From Bacillota bacterium (GTDB taxonomy: Bacteria > Bacillota > Clostridia > Acetivibrionales > DSM-2933), in contig JAEYYB010000071.1 in assembly GCA_023430975.1 (NCBI GenBank), forward strand, positions 1 through 64,000: a DNA stretch of 64,000 nucleotides. The letters run 5' to 3'. The notes below the pieces were generated by a model. That model had not been told where the DNA came from and did no database searches. It saw only the letters and a program-made list of their open reading frames with translations. Positions 7,512-16,121 of the stretch are shown in pieces (position 1 is the first letter of the stretch; every line of letters begins with the position of its first letter). Position numbers and translations under genes: made by a program.

Positions 7512-8543
7512 TTACATATATAAAAGAACCATATAAATTGACGACAATAACAATAAAGTCAAGGCAGCCGAACAATACATAAGCTTTACTGTCCTTTTTA
7601 TATCCAGCGGCTCTAAGTCCCTGTGTGCATCTCCTATTGTGGGCTTTTCTACAACTTTACCAAAATAAACATTGTTTCCTCCCAGCATAACCCCAAGTGC
7701 ACCGGCAACAGCCGCCTCAGGGTATGCACAGTTTGGACTCTTATGATTTCTCCTATCACGAAGCATGGTTTTAAAGCTTTGTGATCCATTCATACCGCAA
7801 AGAACAGCAGATAGCGGTAATAAAAACCCTGATAGCCTTGCGGGAATATAATTTGCCGCATCGTCAGTTTTAGCAGAAAACCTTCCAAAATCAATGTATT
7901 TTTCATTCATATATCCTACCATGGAATCAAGTGTACTTATAGCTTTAAACGCATACACAAGAGGTGCTCCCAGCCCGATTAATGAGCCTAACATAGCATA
8001 AAATAAAGGAGAAATAACTCCATCAACTGTATTTTCAGCTGTTGTTTCAACCACCCCTCGAACAATCTCTCTGTGACTTAAGTCCCTTGTATCACGTCCT
8101 ACAAGCATTGCAAGGCTTTTTCTTGCTTTATCAATATCATTTTTTATTAATTCGCGATACACTTTTTGTGCCTCCACAGCCAGACACCTTGTTGCAAAGG
8201 ATGTGTAAATTAAATAAATATTGAGGATATGAAAAAGAACTGGGCTAGCAAATATAGCTATCCTTAGAATTGTAAAGACAGTAAGAAACGTTACACCTAC
8301 AACTAAAAGTGTAAGAACTATTCCTGCTCGTCTTTTTGATCTTTGCAGTTCATCTTCATAACAAGATATACCAACTTGTGAAGCCTCACCAGTTCCTTTA
8401 TTTATATAATTTCTTAAACCTTTCTCTGTTTTGTTTATGAGCCATCCTATAAATCTTACCGGATGAGGCATCCAGTGAGGATCACCCAAAAACAGATCCA
8501 AAATAAAAGCCGCAATAACATCTAAAAGCAGCCATAATTCCAT
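7512..8543 (-). CDS. cbiB: adenosylcobinamide-phosphate synthase
   Basis: Integral membrane enzyme that attaches aminopropanol (phosphate) to adenosylcobyric acid. Seen: the N-terminal hydrophobic stretch and DLFLGDPHWMPHPVRFIG hallmark (residues about 16-33), several further membrane segments, and the conserved GVVETTAENTVDGVISPLFY block near residue 165. Length 343 is slightly above the usual 310-320, mainly from a charged insertion at about 45-75. It sits between cobQ and cobD, which act immediately before it and supply its second substrate, so the three form a functional unit. Confidence 0.93.
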   Translation of the reverse strand: MELWLLLDVIAAFILDLFLGDPHWMPHPVRFIGWLINKTEKGLRNYINKGTGEASQVGISCYEDELQRSKRRAGIVLTLLVVGVTFLTVFTILRIAIFASPVLFHILNIYLIYTSFATRCLAVEAQKVYRELIKNDIDKARKSLAMLVGRDTRDLSHREIVRGVVETTAENTVDGVISPLFYAMLGSLIGLGAPLVYAFKAISTLDSMVGYMNEKYIDFGRFSAKTDDAANYIPARLSGFLLPLSAVLCGMNGSQSFKTMLRDRRNHKSPNCAYPEAAVAGALGVMLGGNNVYFGKVVEKPTIGDAHRDLEPLDIKRTVKLMYCSAALTLLLLSSIYMVLLYM

Positions 8544-8605
8544 TCCTATCTCCCCTTAATTTTTACACGCCACAATTTCCTGGACATTATAAAATCAGAT
8601 CATTA

Positions 8606-10132
8606 TTATATACCTACTATTTCATATATTTTCCCAATATCAAGGCTGGATCTTAAAATCTCGGCTAGCTTATCATACTGCATTTCCTTATACTCATTAA
8701 ACTCCATACTTTTGTCATAATTAATTTTATCTAGCCCCTTCCTCTTTCTTATATTGTTTATAAACCCCACCGTAAACTCCATGTTATCAAAAATGCCATG
8801 AATATATGTACCAAAGACGTTGCCTTCCTTATTCATTACTCCTCCCACATATTCATGAGAACCTTCCAGTGACTTATTTACCTCTATAAAAGGTATGCAT
8901 CCAGCTTTGTATTCCGTAGTTCCCATATGGATTTCATAGCCGCTTATTTTAATATTATCAAGACCTTTAAGAAGCTCTGTATTACATGAGATAACTCCCT
9001 CAACCTGAGTTGTTATTTTCTTTTGTCCAAATACCGTACTTGAATTAAGAAGAGATATTCCCTCAATACTAAGTAGGTCAGATTCGGTTTTATATGGGTC
9101 TTCAATATTCATCCCAAGCATTTGGTAACCCCCGCATACACCAAATATTACAGCACCTTTTTCATGGAGCTTTTTAATTGCGTCTTCCATTCCTGACTTT
9201 TTAAGTTGCAGCATGTCTTCAATTGTATTTTTTGTTCCCGGAAGAACAATAAGATCAGGTTCTCCCATCTCATGGCAACTCTCAGCATACCTTACCTTTG
9301 CCCCTTGGAGGTTCTCCAATGAATTAAAGTCAGTAAAATTTGACATGTGGGGTAACTTAATCACAACTATATCAATTTCGCCTTTATTTGTGCCTTTTTC
9401 TTTCCGAAACCTCTCTGCCAGGCTGTCTTCATCTTCGATAGCAATCTTTGTATAAGGAACAACACCCAACACGGGAACCTTAATTATGTCATAGAGCATA
9501 TCAAGTCCGGGCTTTAGTATCTCCAGATCGCCCCTGAACTTATTTATAATAACACCTTTTACCCTGGTCTTCTCTTCATCTGTCAAAAGCAGCATGGTTC
9601 CTGCTAGCGATGCAAAAACGCCGCCCTTATCTATATCACCCACAAGTATAACAGGCGAATCGGCAATTTGAGCCATTCCCATGTTAACTATGTCGTTTTC
9701 TCTCAAGTTTATTTCTGCCGGACTTCCAGCACCTTCTATAACTACAATATCGTTTTTAGATGATAGTTTAAAAAAGGTTTCTTTAACCATTCTGGCCAAC
9801 TGAGGCTTAAACTCATGATACTCTGCAGCAGACATGTTTTTATATACTTCCCCATTCAAAATAACCTGTGCCTTTCTGTCTGTTGTAGGCTTTAGCAGAA
9901 TTGGATTCATTGTGACTGAGGGTTCCTTTCCGGCTGCTTCAGACTGAACTACCTGAGCCCTACCCATTTCCTTGCCTTCCTTTGTTATATACGAGTTAAG
10001 TGACATGTTCTGAGATTTAAACGGTGCCACATCATATCCATCCTGTTTAAATATTCTCAGTAACCCGGCAGTTATTATGCTTTTACCAACAGATGATCCT
10101 GTTCCCTGGATCATTAAGCTTTTACCCTTCAT
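8606..10132 (-). CDS. cobQ: cobyric acid synthase, glutamine-hydrolysing
   Basis: Amidates carboxyl groups b, d, e and g of adenosylcobyrinic acid a,c-diamide to give cobyric acid. The N-terminal P-loop-like domain starts with MIQGTGSSVGKSIITAGLLR and contains FKSQNMSLNSYIT and VIEGAGSPAEINLR. The C-terminal class I glutamine amidotransferase domain has the nucleophile in FGVCGGYQMLG and the histidine in TYIHGIFDN. 508 residues is standard. The ATG overlaps the TGA of the upstream cbiA remnant (ATGA), so translational coupling has outlived cbiA. Its substrate requires a cbiA product, which this locus no longer encodes. Confidence 0.95.
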   Translation of the reverse strand: MKGKSLMIQGTGSSVGKSIITAGLLRIFKQDGYDVAPFKSQNMSLNSYITKEGKEMGRAQVVQSEAAGKEPSVTMNPILLKPTTDRKAQVILNGEVYKNMSAAEYHEFKPQLARMVKETFFKLSSKNDIVVIEGAGSPAEINLRENDIVNMGMAQIADSPVILVGDIDKGGVFASLAGTMLLLTDEEKTRVKGVIINKFRGDLEILKPGLDMLYDIIKVPVLGVVPYTKIAIEDEDSLAERFRKEKGTNKGEIDIVVIKLPHMSNFTDFNSLENLQGAKVRYAESCHEMGEPDLIVLPGTKNTIEDMLQLKKSGMEDAIKKLHEKGAVIFGVCGGYQMLGMNIEDPYKTESDLLSIEGISLLNSSTVFGQKKITTQVEGVISCNTELLKGLDNIKISGYEIHMGTTEYKAGCIPFIEVNKSLEGSHEYVGGVMNKEGNVFGTYIHGIFDNMEFTVGFINNIRKRKGLDKINYDKSMEFNEYKEMQYDKLAEILRSSLDIGKIYEIVGI

Positions 10133-10314
10133 TCACTGTTCTTACCTTTCCTCGAAACTTTGTATTCCCTGCACCTATTTATAAACTCCGATGCAATTGT
10201 TGTATCGGACCAGAAGTGGATATGGGCCCCACACCTCTGTTGTTTTTTCGCCTTTGTTGCTTTTCCGTATCCGCTGTTTGTTCCTGCAAAAACTATCCTT
10301 GGGATTTTCACCAC
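10129..10314 (-). pseudogene. cbiA: remnant of cobyrinic acid a,c-diamide synthase (internal deletion)
   Basis: A 61-codon frame starting with GTG (AAGGATGTGAT ribosome region upstream). Residues 1-18, MVKIPRIVFAGTNSGYGK, are the start of CbiA including its P-loop, but the next residue is Ala instead of Thr. Residues about 29-53, with GAHIHFWSD and INRCREYK, match the usual C-terminus of CbiA. The roughly 400 residues between, including the amidotransferase triad, are missing and the join is in frame. It lies between btuR and cobQ, the expected place of an intact cbiA. It cannot be an active enzyme. Confidence 0.8.
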
Positions 10315-10323
10315 ATCACATCC

Positions 10324-10854
10324 TTAGCTCTCAATTCCTATTCTTGCACCAACCCCTTTGTCCATCGGGTGTTTTATAGGATTTATTTCAGACACATAAT
10401 CGGATAGGACAATGAGTTCTTCGGGAGCAGCTCTTCCGGTCATAACAAGCTCCAATCCATGAGGCTTATTTTTCACAAATTCAACTACTTTTTCGAGGGA
10501 AATAAATCCTCCCTTTATTGCACCTAATACTTCATCTAAAATAAGCATATCCCAGACTCCACTTTCAGAGTCTTTCACAGCTGTGTCAAATAGCTTGTTT
10601 ATGCCTTCAACAGTCTCCCTTTTTTCCTCTTCATTCATATTCCATGTAAATTTATTAACCATTTCAAACCTTTTAACGGTAAAATCCGGCTCAAGATTTT
10701 TTAATACATTCAATTCCCCTGTGTCAGCAGATTTTAAAAATTGAACCATGTATATCTTAAATCCCCTTCCATAAGCCCTTATGCCAAGGCCTATGGCAGA
10801 GGTTGTCTTTCCTTTTCCATTGCCTGTATATATATGCACCATGCCATTTTTCAT
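10324..10854 (-). CDS. cobO: corrinoid adenosyltransferase, BtuR/CobO type
   Basis: Transfers the adenosyl group of ATP to reduced corrinoids. Seen: P-loop GNGKGKTTSAIGLG near residue 10, MVQFLKS, the WDMLILDE Walker B region and ELVMTGRAAP. 176 residues from the chosen start is normal. The frame is open further upstream, but the ATG at 10854 has AGAGGGGG six bases before it and removes an overlap with the phosphatase gene. It is cytosolic and belongs to the cobalamin run. Confidence 0.92.
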   Translation of the reverse strand: MKNGMVHIYTGNGKGKTTSAIGLGIRAYGRGFKIYMVQFLKSADTGELNVLKNLEPDFTVKRFEMVNKFTWNMNEEEKRETVEGINKLFDTAVKDSESGVWDMLILDEVLGAIKGGFISLEKVVEFVKNKPHGLELVMTGRAAPEELIVLSDYVSEINPIKHPMDKGVGARIGIES

Positions 10855-10897
10855 CAGAATCCCCCTCTTAATTATTGATTTTTTCCATATTATTTCG

Positions 10898-11524
10898 TCA
10901 CCACAACAGCTCCTCGCCAAGGTGGCTGTAGTCACTTTCCATAACTATATTAAATTTATTGCCTTCATAATCGATAACTGAAATTGAAGCGTTACCAATC
11001 CATTTGATTTCAGGCTCAACCTCAAGTCCTACATTTCGGAAATAATTCATAAGTGCCCGTATGGCAATGCCATGGGTGACAATGCAAATATTTTTCTCAC
11101 TGTTTTCCTTTATTATAAATTCTATCTCATTCACAATACGGCTGAAAAATTCCATCATGGACTCACCATTTGGCATACAGTGCAGATGGGGGTTGTTCGA
11201 CCATATCTCAAAGTCCTCAGGCCATCTTTTCTTAAGCTCATCCCATGTTATTCCATCCCAGTCTCCGCCATTTATCTCTTTTACGCCTTCACTTATTGTT
11301 ATGGGAACGTTTGTCTCTTGGGATATGTACCGTGCTGTCTGTATGGCTCTTTTTAAGGGACTGGTGTAAATAACTTCAATGCCAAAATCCTTAAGCCTCT
11401 GGGCTACACACTTCGATTGTAAATGGCCCTTTTGTGTAATATCTCCATCGGTCCACCCGTGAAACTCTCCCCTTACATTTCCTTCTGCTTGTGCATGCCT
11501 TATTAGTATAAGTCTTGTTCTCAT
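10898..11524 (-). CDS. cobC: histidine phosphatase family protein, probable alpha-ribazole phosphatase
   Basis: 208-residue phosphoglycerate-mutase-like phosphatase. Seen: the catalytic LILIRHAQAEGN at the N-terminus (the family usually has RHG; here RHA), SPLKRAIQTARYI, KEINGGDWDG and the second histidine in CIVTHGIAI. In a cobalamin cluster the natural reading is dephosphorylation of alpha-ribazole 5'-phosphate (CobC) in nucleotide loop assembly. Many members of this family have other substrates, so the function rests on context. AGGTGG lies just upstream of the ATG. Confidence 0.78.
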   Translation of the reverse strand: MRTRLILIRHAQAEGNVRGEFHGWTDGDITQKGHLQSKCVAQRLKDFGIEVIYTSPLKRAIQTARYISQETNVPITISEGVKEINGGDWDGITWDELKKRWPEDFEIWSNNPHLHCMPNGESMMEFFSRIVNEIEFIIKENSEKNICIVTHGIAIRALMNYFRNVGLEVEPEIKWIGNASISVIDYEGNKFNIVMESDYSHLGEELLW

Positions 11525-11539
11525 ATAACCACCTAAATC

Positions 11540-11902
11540 TTAGGAAATTTCGCTGATCCTGTCAACTATTATATCAACGAGTTTGTCATCATCACCTATA
11601 TGTCTGCCCATTTTTATATTAATTCCGGGATACCTTTTTTTAATGTCATTCAACTCATTAGGTATGTTCTCTCTTACATGGACACCATCAAACAGAAACA
11701 TAGGTACTATTCGAATCTCCTTTGCCCCCTTATTAACAAGCATCTCCACACCCTTTTCCAGGTTTTCCTCCAAAAACTGCAAATAGGCTGGTATAACCAG
11801 TTCCTCACCGGTTTTGTTTTTAACCTTGTCCACCAATGAATTGAGTATTTTTTCAGTCTCCTTTTTTTTGCTTCCATGAGCTAAAATCAATATGCCGTTC
11901 AT
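11540..11902 (-). CDS. cbiX: small CbiX-like sirohydrochlorin chelatase
   Basis: About 120-residue single-domain chelatase of the CbiX(S)/SirB group. Seen: GILILAHGSKKKETE with the metal-binding histidine and, in the second half, VPMFLFDGVHVRENIP with the other histidine. It inserts cobalt or iron into sirohydrochlorin. It is positioned between hemL and the cobalamin genes. No other early cobalamin genes are present while siroheme is needed for the sulfite reductase at 53-54 kb, so ferrochelatase activity is at least as likely as cobaltochelatase. The ATG at 11902 is used; a TTG directly before it is also possible. Confidence 0.8.
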   Translation of the reverse strand: MNGILILAHGSKKKETEKILNSLVDKVKNKTGEELVIPAYLQFLEENLEKGVEMLVNKGAKEIRIVPMFLFDGVHVRENIPNELNDIKKRYPGINIKMGRHIGDDDKLVDIIVDRISEIS

Positions 11903-11924
11903 CAAATTTTCCTTCCTTATGTTA

Positions 11925-12005
11925 AGGCATTAATAAATAATTACTTCCGCTTTATAAGTCAACACATAAGCGTAATTTATAGCAGAAGTTTTTTTGATCA
12001 TGACT
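11925..12005. repeat. palindromic repeat, family C copy 2
   Basis: About 80 bp with ATTACTTCCGCTTT on the left and AGCAGAAGTT...GATCATGACT on the right, in inverse orientation to the copy at 4206. It fills the gap between cbiX and the next repeat. Confidence 0.7.
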
Positions 12006-12046
12006 AAATTTGTTATTGATTTATTGAACAAAATCACTGCTATAAT

Positions 12047-12149
12047 CTATATGAAAAGTGTTAATAATCTTACATTTGTCAGAGCAAATAACGAACGCTT
12101 TTACGGGATTTGCGATAGACAAATGTAAAAGATTATTCACTTTTCATTG
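12047..12149. repeat. palindromic repeat, family A copy 4
   Basis: About 103 bp with ends CTATATGAAAAGTG and CACTTTTCATTGAT. The right end overlaps the last codons of hemL: the minus strand reads ATG AAA AGT GAA TAA from within the repeat terminus. Confidence 0.85.
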
Positions 12150-13425
12150 ATAAAACATAATCCACTGCATTTATTGTTCTTGCGATATCCTCTTTTTTAT
12201 GTGCACTTGATACAAAAATCGCTTCAAATTGTGACGGGGCAATATAAATGCCGGATTGAAGCATATTTTGAAAGTAACTTTGAAACTTACCCAAATCACA
12301 TGTCATAGCAGTTTTTAAATCCACCACATCTTCCTCAGTAAAAAATGCACTTAAAAGCGAACCCATTCTATTCACCTTAATGGGAATGCCGTACTTTCTT
12401 GAAGAGTCTAAAAATGATTTTTCAAGTTCCATTGCATTATCTTCAATCTTTTTGTAAATACAAGGATTGTCCCTTAAAATTTCAAGGGTCTTTATCCCTG
12501 CTGCCATGGCAACAGGATTGCCCGACAAGGTACCCGCCTGATAAACCGGCCCAACGGGAGAAACCATGCTCATTATATCTTTCCTGCCTCCATAGGCTCC
12601 TACGGGCATACCACCGCCTATTATTTTGCCGAAAACCGTCATATCGGGGGTAATTCCGAAATAACCCTGTGCCCCTCCATATGAAACTCTGAAGCCTGTT
12701 ATAACTTCGTCGAAAATCAAAACTACGCCATATTTTATAGTTATTTCTCTTAAAAATTCAAGAAATCCGTTATCTGGCAGTACAACCCCCATATTGCCTG
12801 CAACCGGTTCTACAATAACCGCTGCAAGTTCATTGCCATGTCTTTTAAATACATTTTCCAGTTCATCTAAGTTATTATATTCCGAGACTATTGTATTTTT
12901 TACATAGTCATTAGGAACCCCAGCACTATCAGGCACCCCTGTAGTAAGTGCCCCAGAACCTGCCTTTGCCAATAGTCCGTCGGAATGACCGTGGTAGCAC
13001 CCTTCAAACTTAAGTATTTTGTCCCGGCCAGTAAAACCCCTTGCGGCCCTTATAGCACTCATAACAGCCTCGGTGCCTGAACTAACCATTCTCACCATCT
13101 CTACAGAGGGTACAGCATTTATTATCATCTCTGCGAGGATCAATTCCTTATGGGTAGGAGCACCATAACTTGTTCCATCCTCACAGGCCTTTTTTATCTC
13201 TTCAACAACCTCAGGATGTGCATGCCCAAGAATCATCGGTCCCCATGAACCCACATAATCTACATATTCATTTCCATCCATATCAATTATCCTCGAACCT
13301 TTGGCACTTTTTATAAATGGAGGCGTCATACCAACAGATTTAAATGCTCTTACCGGACTATTTACTCCTCCCGGTATGAAATTTTTTGATTTTTCAAAAA
13401 GCAAATGAGATTTTTCCATGTTCAT
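12133..13425 (-). CDS. hemL: glutamate-1-semialdehyde 2,1-aminomutase
   Basis: PLP enzyme that converts glutamate-1-semialdehyde to 5-aminolevulinate in the C5 pathway. Seen: NFIPGGVNSPVRAF near the start, YVGSWGPMILGHAHP, SGTEAVMSAIRAARG, FEGCYHGHSDG, DEVITGFRV, and the PLP lysine in FGKIIGGGMPVGAYGG (about residue 268). 430 residues is standard. AGGAGG lies seven bases before the ATG. The last residues MKSE and the stop codon are read from a family A repeat. It follows hemB by about 70 bp in the hem run. Confidence 0.96.
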   Translation of the reverse strand: MNMEKSHLLFEKSKNFIPGGVNSPVRAFKSVGMTPPFIKSAKGSRIIDMDGNEYVDYVGSWGPMILGHAHPEVVEEIKKACEDGTSYGAPTHKELILAEMIINAVPSVEMVRMVSSGTEAVMSAIRAARGFTGRDKILKFEGCYHGHSDGLLAKAGSGALTTGVPDSAGVPNDYVKNTIVSEYNNLDELENVFKRHGNELAAVIVEPVAGNMGVVLPDNGFLEFLREITIKYGVVLIFDEVITGFRVSYGGAQGYFGITPDMTVFGKIIGGGMPVGAYGGRKDIMSMVSPVGPVYQAGTLSGNPVAMAAGIKTLEILRDNPCIYKKIEDNAMELEKSFLDSSRKYGIPIKVNRMGSLLSAFFTEEDVVDLKTAMTCDLGKFQSYFQNMLQSGIYIAPSQFEAIFVSSAHKKEDIARTINAVDYVLSMKSE

Positions 13426-13497
13426 TTCTATTCCTCCTCATAACCGAGTTGGTCTTTCCTATTGACTGCCGGTTTTGTAAAAGCTGGTCCTTCTTCC

Positions 13498-14475
13498 TCA
13501 ATGCTGGCTATTTAACCAAGCAGCAGCCTGTTTTGCGAAATAGGTTATTATAATTTTTGCCCCTGCCCTCTTTATAGAGGTGAGAACTTCAAAAACAGCA
13601 CCTTTTTCATCAATCCAACCCTTTTCCGAAGCCGCTTTAATCATTGAATACTCTCCGCTTACATTGTATGCTGCAACAGGTATATCAAACCTTGTACTCA
13701 CCCTGCTTATAACATCAAGATATGAAAGTGCAGGCTTTACCATAATAATGTCTGCTCCTTCCGAAATATCATTTTCCACTTCTCTAAGGGCCTCCTCGAT
13801 ATTTGCATAATCCATCTGATAGCTTTTTCTATCTCCAAAGGAAGGCTTAGATTGTGCAGCCTCTCTGAAGGGACCGTAAAATGATGATGCATATTTGGCA
13901 CTATAGGACATAATTGTTTTATTTGTAAAACCGTTTTCATCAAGGATTTTCCTCACAGCACCTATCCTTCCGTCCATCATGTCCGAGGGAGCAATAATAT
14001 CCGCACCGGCCTCTGCATAGCTTAATGCAGCTTTCGCAATAAGTTCTACCGAGCTGTCGTTTATGACCTCTCCTTCGCAAATCAGGCCGCAGTGACCATG
14101 GCTTGTGTACTCGCACAAACAAACATCCGCTCCAGCAAGTATATCCGGAAACTCCTTTTTCATTTCTCTTAAGGCTCTTTGAATTATACCATCAGGATTA
14201 TATGCTCCAGAGCCTTTCTCATCTTTTGTTTCAGGCACTCCAAACAAAAGCACCCCTGGAATCCTTAAATCCCTTATCTCTTCTAGTTCCTTTAGGAGTA
14301 GGTCTAATGAGAAATGATAAACACCCGGCATGGAAGGAATTTCTCGCTTAATGCCCTTTCCCTCCACCACAAACAATGGATAAATAAAATCATCGACCGA
14401 AACAGAAGTTTCCCGAACAAGTCTTCTCATATTTTCATTAATACGCAGCCGTCTTGGCCTTTTAATCAAATCCAT
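13498..14475 (-). CDS. hemB: delta-aminolevulinic acid dehydratase (porphobilinogen synthase)
   Basis: Condenses two 5-aminolevulinate molecules to porphobilinogen. Seen: the cysteine-rich zinc site ADVCLCEYTSHGHCG near residue 120, the two active-site lysines in SYSAKYASSFYGPFR and IIMVKPALSYLD, and AYNVSGEYSM. 325 residues is normal. An ATG at 14481 overlaps the TGA of cobA-hemD. The ATG at 14475 has the better spacing (seven bases) to GGAGG; both agree with translational coupling to the upstream gene. Confidence 0.96.
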   Translation of the reverse strand: MDLIKRPRRLRINENMRRLVRETSVSVDDFIYPLFVVEGKGIKREIPSMPGVYHFSLDLLLKELEEIRDLRIPGVLLFGVPETKDEKGSGAYNPDGIIQRALREMKKEFPDILAGADVCLCEYTSHGHCGLICEGEVINDSSVELIAKAALSYAEAGADIIAPSDMMDGRIGAVRKILDENGFTNKTIMSYSAKYASSFYGPFREAAQSKPSFGDRKSYQMDYANIEEALREVENDISEGADIIMVKPALSYLDVISRVSTRFDIPVAAYNVSGEYSMIKAASEKGWIDEKGAVFEVLTSIKRAGAKIIITYFAKQAAAWLNSQH

Positions 14476-14477
14476 AT

Positions 14478-15998
14478 TCATTCCTCCGCTAGTTCCACAA
14501 GTTTATCTACCAAACCATCAATGGTATATTTGTCAGCAACAGCTGAAACAAAAAGACCTGATTCCTTTGCAGTCTGGGATGTTACCGGTCCTATACAAAC
14601 AATTTTGGTTTTTGATAAAAGCTCAATGTTTTCCTTACCTAATATTTCCATAAAGTTTTTCACCGTTGATGAGCTTGCAAATGTTATAAAATCAACCTTA
14701 TTTTGTTTTAAGTACTCTTCTATAGTACTCTTCATGGATGCTTCCATAACCGTCCTGTAAACCGTAAGTTCCTCAAACGCTATACCCTTACTTTTTAGTC
14801 CTTCTGAAAGTTCCTTGCTTGCAATGTCTGCCCGGGCCAAAAGCACTTTTTCACCTTTGCCTATAAGCCCTACAAGACCCTTTAGCAGCTCTTTTGAAGT
14901 ATAATCAGCCGGTATATAATCAACATTAAGTCCCATCTCTGAAAGCTCCATTGCTGTAGCTTCACCAACTGCAGCTATATGTATTCCTGCAAGACTCCTT
15001 ATATCAATTTTTAAAGTCCTCATTCTTTTGAAAAACCCCTTAACTCCGCTAACACTTGTAAATACAACCCATTTATAAGTGTTCAAACCTCTAAGAACCC
15101 TGTCAAAGTGCTGATAATCCAAAGGCTCATCTATCCTTATTGTAGGAAATTCTATTACATCTCCACCAAGTTTTCTGATTTCCTCAACAAGGCTGCTGGC
15201 CTGTTCCCTAGCCCTGGTTACCACAATCCTTTTTCCTTTCAACTTGCCTTTTGGAAACCAATTCAGCTTTTCCCTTAAAGCCACTACATTTCCTATTACA
15301 GTAACAGCGGGAGATTTTATCCCTTCATCAGTTACCTTTTTTGAAATATCTTCAAGCGTCCCCACTACAACCTTCTGATTTATTGTTGTACCTCTTTCAA
15401 CAACTGCCACAGGTGTAGTTCCTTTTTTTCCATACTTTATAAGGTTAGTACAGATCTCATCAAGGTTTTTCATTCCCATAAGAAATATCAATGTACCCTC
15501 AAGCTTAGAAATAACTTCATAATCAATAAAACTTGCATCCCTTCCCGGCTTTTCATGTCCGGTTATAATATGCAAGGAAGAGCAGTAATCCCTATGGGTA
15601 ACAGGAATTCCCGCATAGGCTGCGGCAGCAACAGCCGAGGTTATTCCAGGCACAATCTCAAATTCTATACCGTTTTTTTGAAGGACCTCAGCTTCCTCCC
15701 CACCTCTTCCGAATATAAAGGGATCACCGCCTTTGACTCTTGCTACAACCTTGCCTTCCAACGCTTTATCTAAAAGTATTTGATTTATCATATGTTGGGG
15801 CACCGCATGATGATCAGGCATTTTTCCGACATTTATAAATTCCGCATCTTTTTTTGCAAGGCTAAAGATAGAGGAATTTACAAGCCTGTCATATACTATA
15901 ACGTCAGCTTTCCTTATACAATCTGCGGCTTTTAGGGTTAATAGGCCGTAGTCTCCCGGTCCTGCACCTAAGATATAAACCATTCCCGTAATCTTCAT
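14478..15998 (-). CDS. cobA-hemD: uroporphyrinogen-III methyltransferase / uroporphyrinogen-III synthase fusion
   Basis: Two-domain enzyme of 506 residues, a fusion common in clostridia. Residues 1 to about 245 form the SAM-dependent CobA/SUMT domain: YILGAGPGDYGLLTLKA, RVKGGDPFIFGRGGEEAE, GITSAVAAAAYAGIPVTHR. Residues about 255-506 form HemD, starting GKRIVVTRAREQA and holding VFTSVSGVKGFF and ITFASSSTVKNF. HemD cyclises hydroxymethylbilane to uroporphyrinogen III and CobA methylates it to precorrin-2, sending flux towards siroheme and cobalamin. AGGAGG precedes the ATG. Its stop overlaps the hemB start region. Confidence 0.95.
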   Translation of the reverse strand: MKITGMVYILGAGPGDYGLLTLKAADCIRKADVIVYDRLVNSSIFSLAKKDAEFINVGKMPDHHAVPQHMINQILLDKALEGKVVARVKGGDPFIFGRGGEEAEVLQKNGIEFEIVPGITSAVAAAAYAGIPVTHRDYCSSLHIITGHEKPGRDASFIDYEVISKLEGTLIFLMGMKNLDEICTNLIKYGKKGTTPVAVVERGTTINQKVVVGTLEDISKKVTDEGIKSPAVTVIGNVVALREKLNWFPKGKLKGKRIVVTRAREQASSLVEEIRKLGGDVIEFPTIRIDEPLDYQHFDRVLRGLNTYKWVVFTSVSGVKGFFKRMRTLKIDIRSLAGIHIAAVGEATAMELSEMGLNVDYIPADYTSKELLKGLVGLIGKGEKVLLARADIASKELSEGLKSKGIAFEELTVYRTVMEASMKSTIEEYLKQNKVDFITFASSSTVKNFMEILGKENIELLSKTKIVCIGPVTSQTAKESGLFVSAVADKYTIDGLVDKLVELAEE

Positions 15999-16012
15999 AT
16001 TTTCCTCCTTAC

Positions 16013-16121
16013 CTTAAGTAATGCCTTAGAAATATCTTCGTATTCTCTAGGACAAAATCCCAACGATTTAACGGGGTTTTGGACGATGAGAATTGGATGT
16101 TATTTCTTAGCCATTACTAAG
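16013..16121. repeat. palindromic repeat, family B copy 1
   Basis: 109 bp with ends CTTAAGTAATGCCTTAGAAA and TTTCTTAGCCATTACTAAG and an inner palindrome around GGACAAAATCCC and GGGGTTTTGG. The right end overlaps the last codons and TAA stop of hemC. A second copy lies at 49392-49490. Confidence 0.85.

Noticed and set aside
11906..12132. A cobalamin riboswitch upstream of the cobalamin genes
   Set aside because: The gap is filled by family C and family A repeats; no B12-box-like sequence is seen.
13737..14351. Several open frames on both strands inside hemB
   Set aside because: They are shadows of the conserved hemB frame without ribosome sites or recognisable products.
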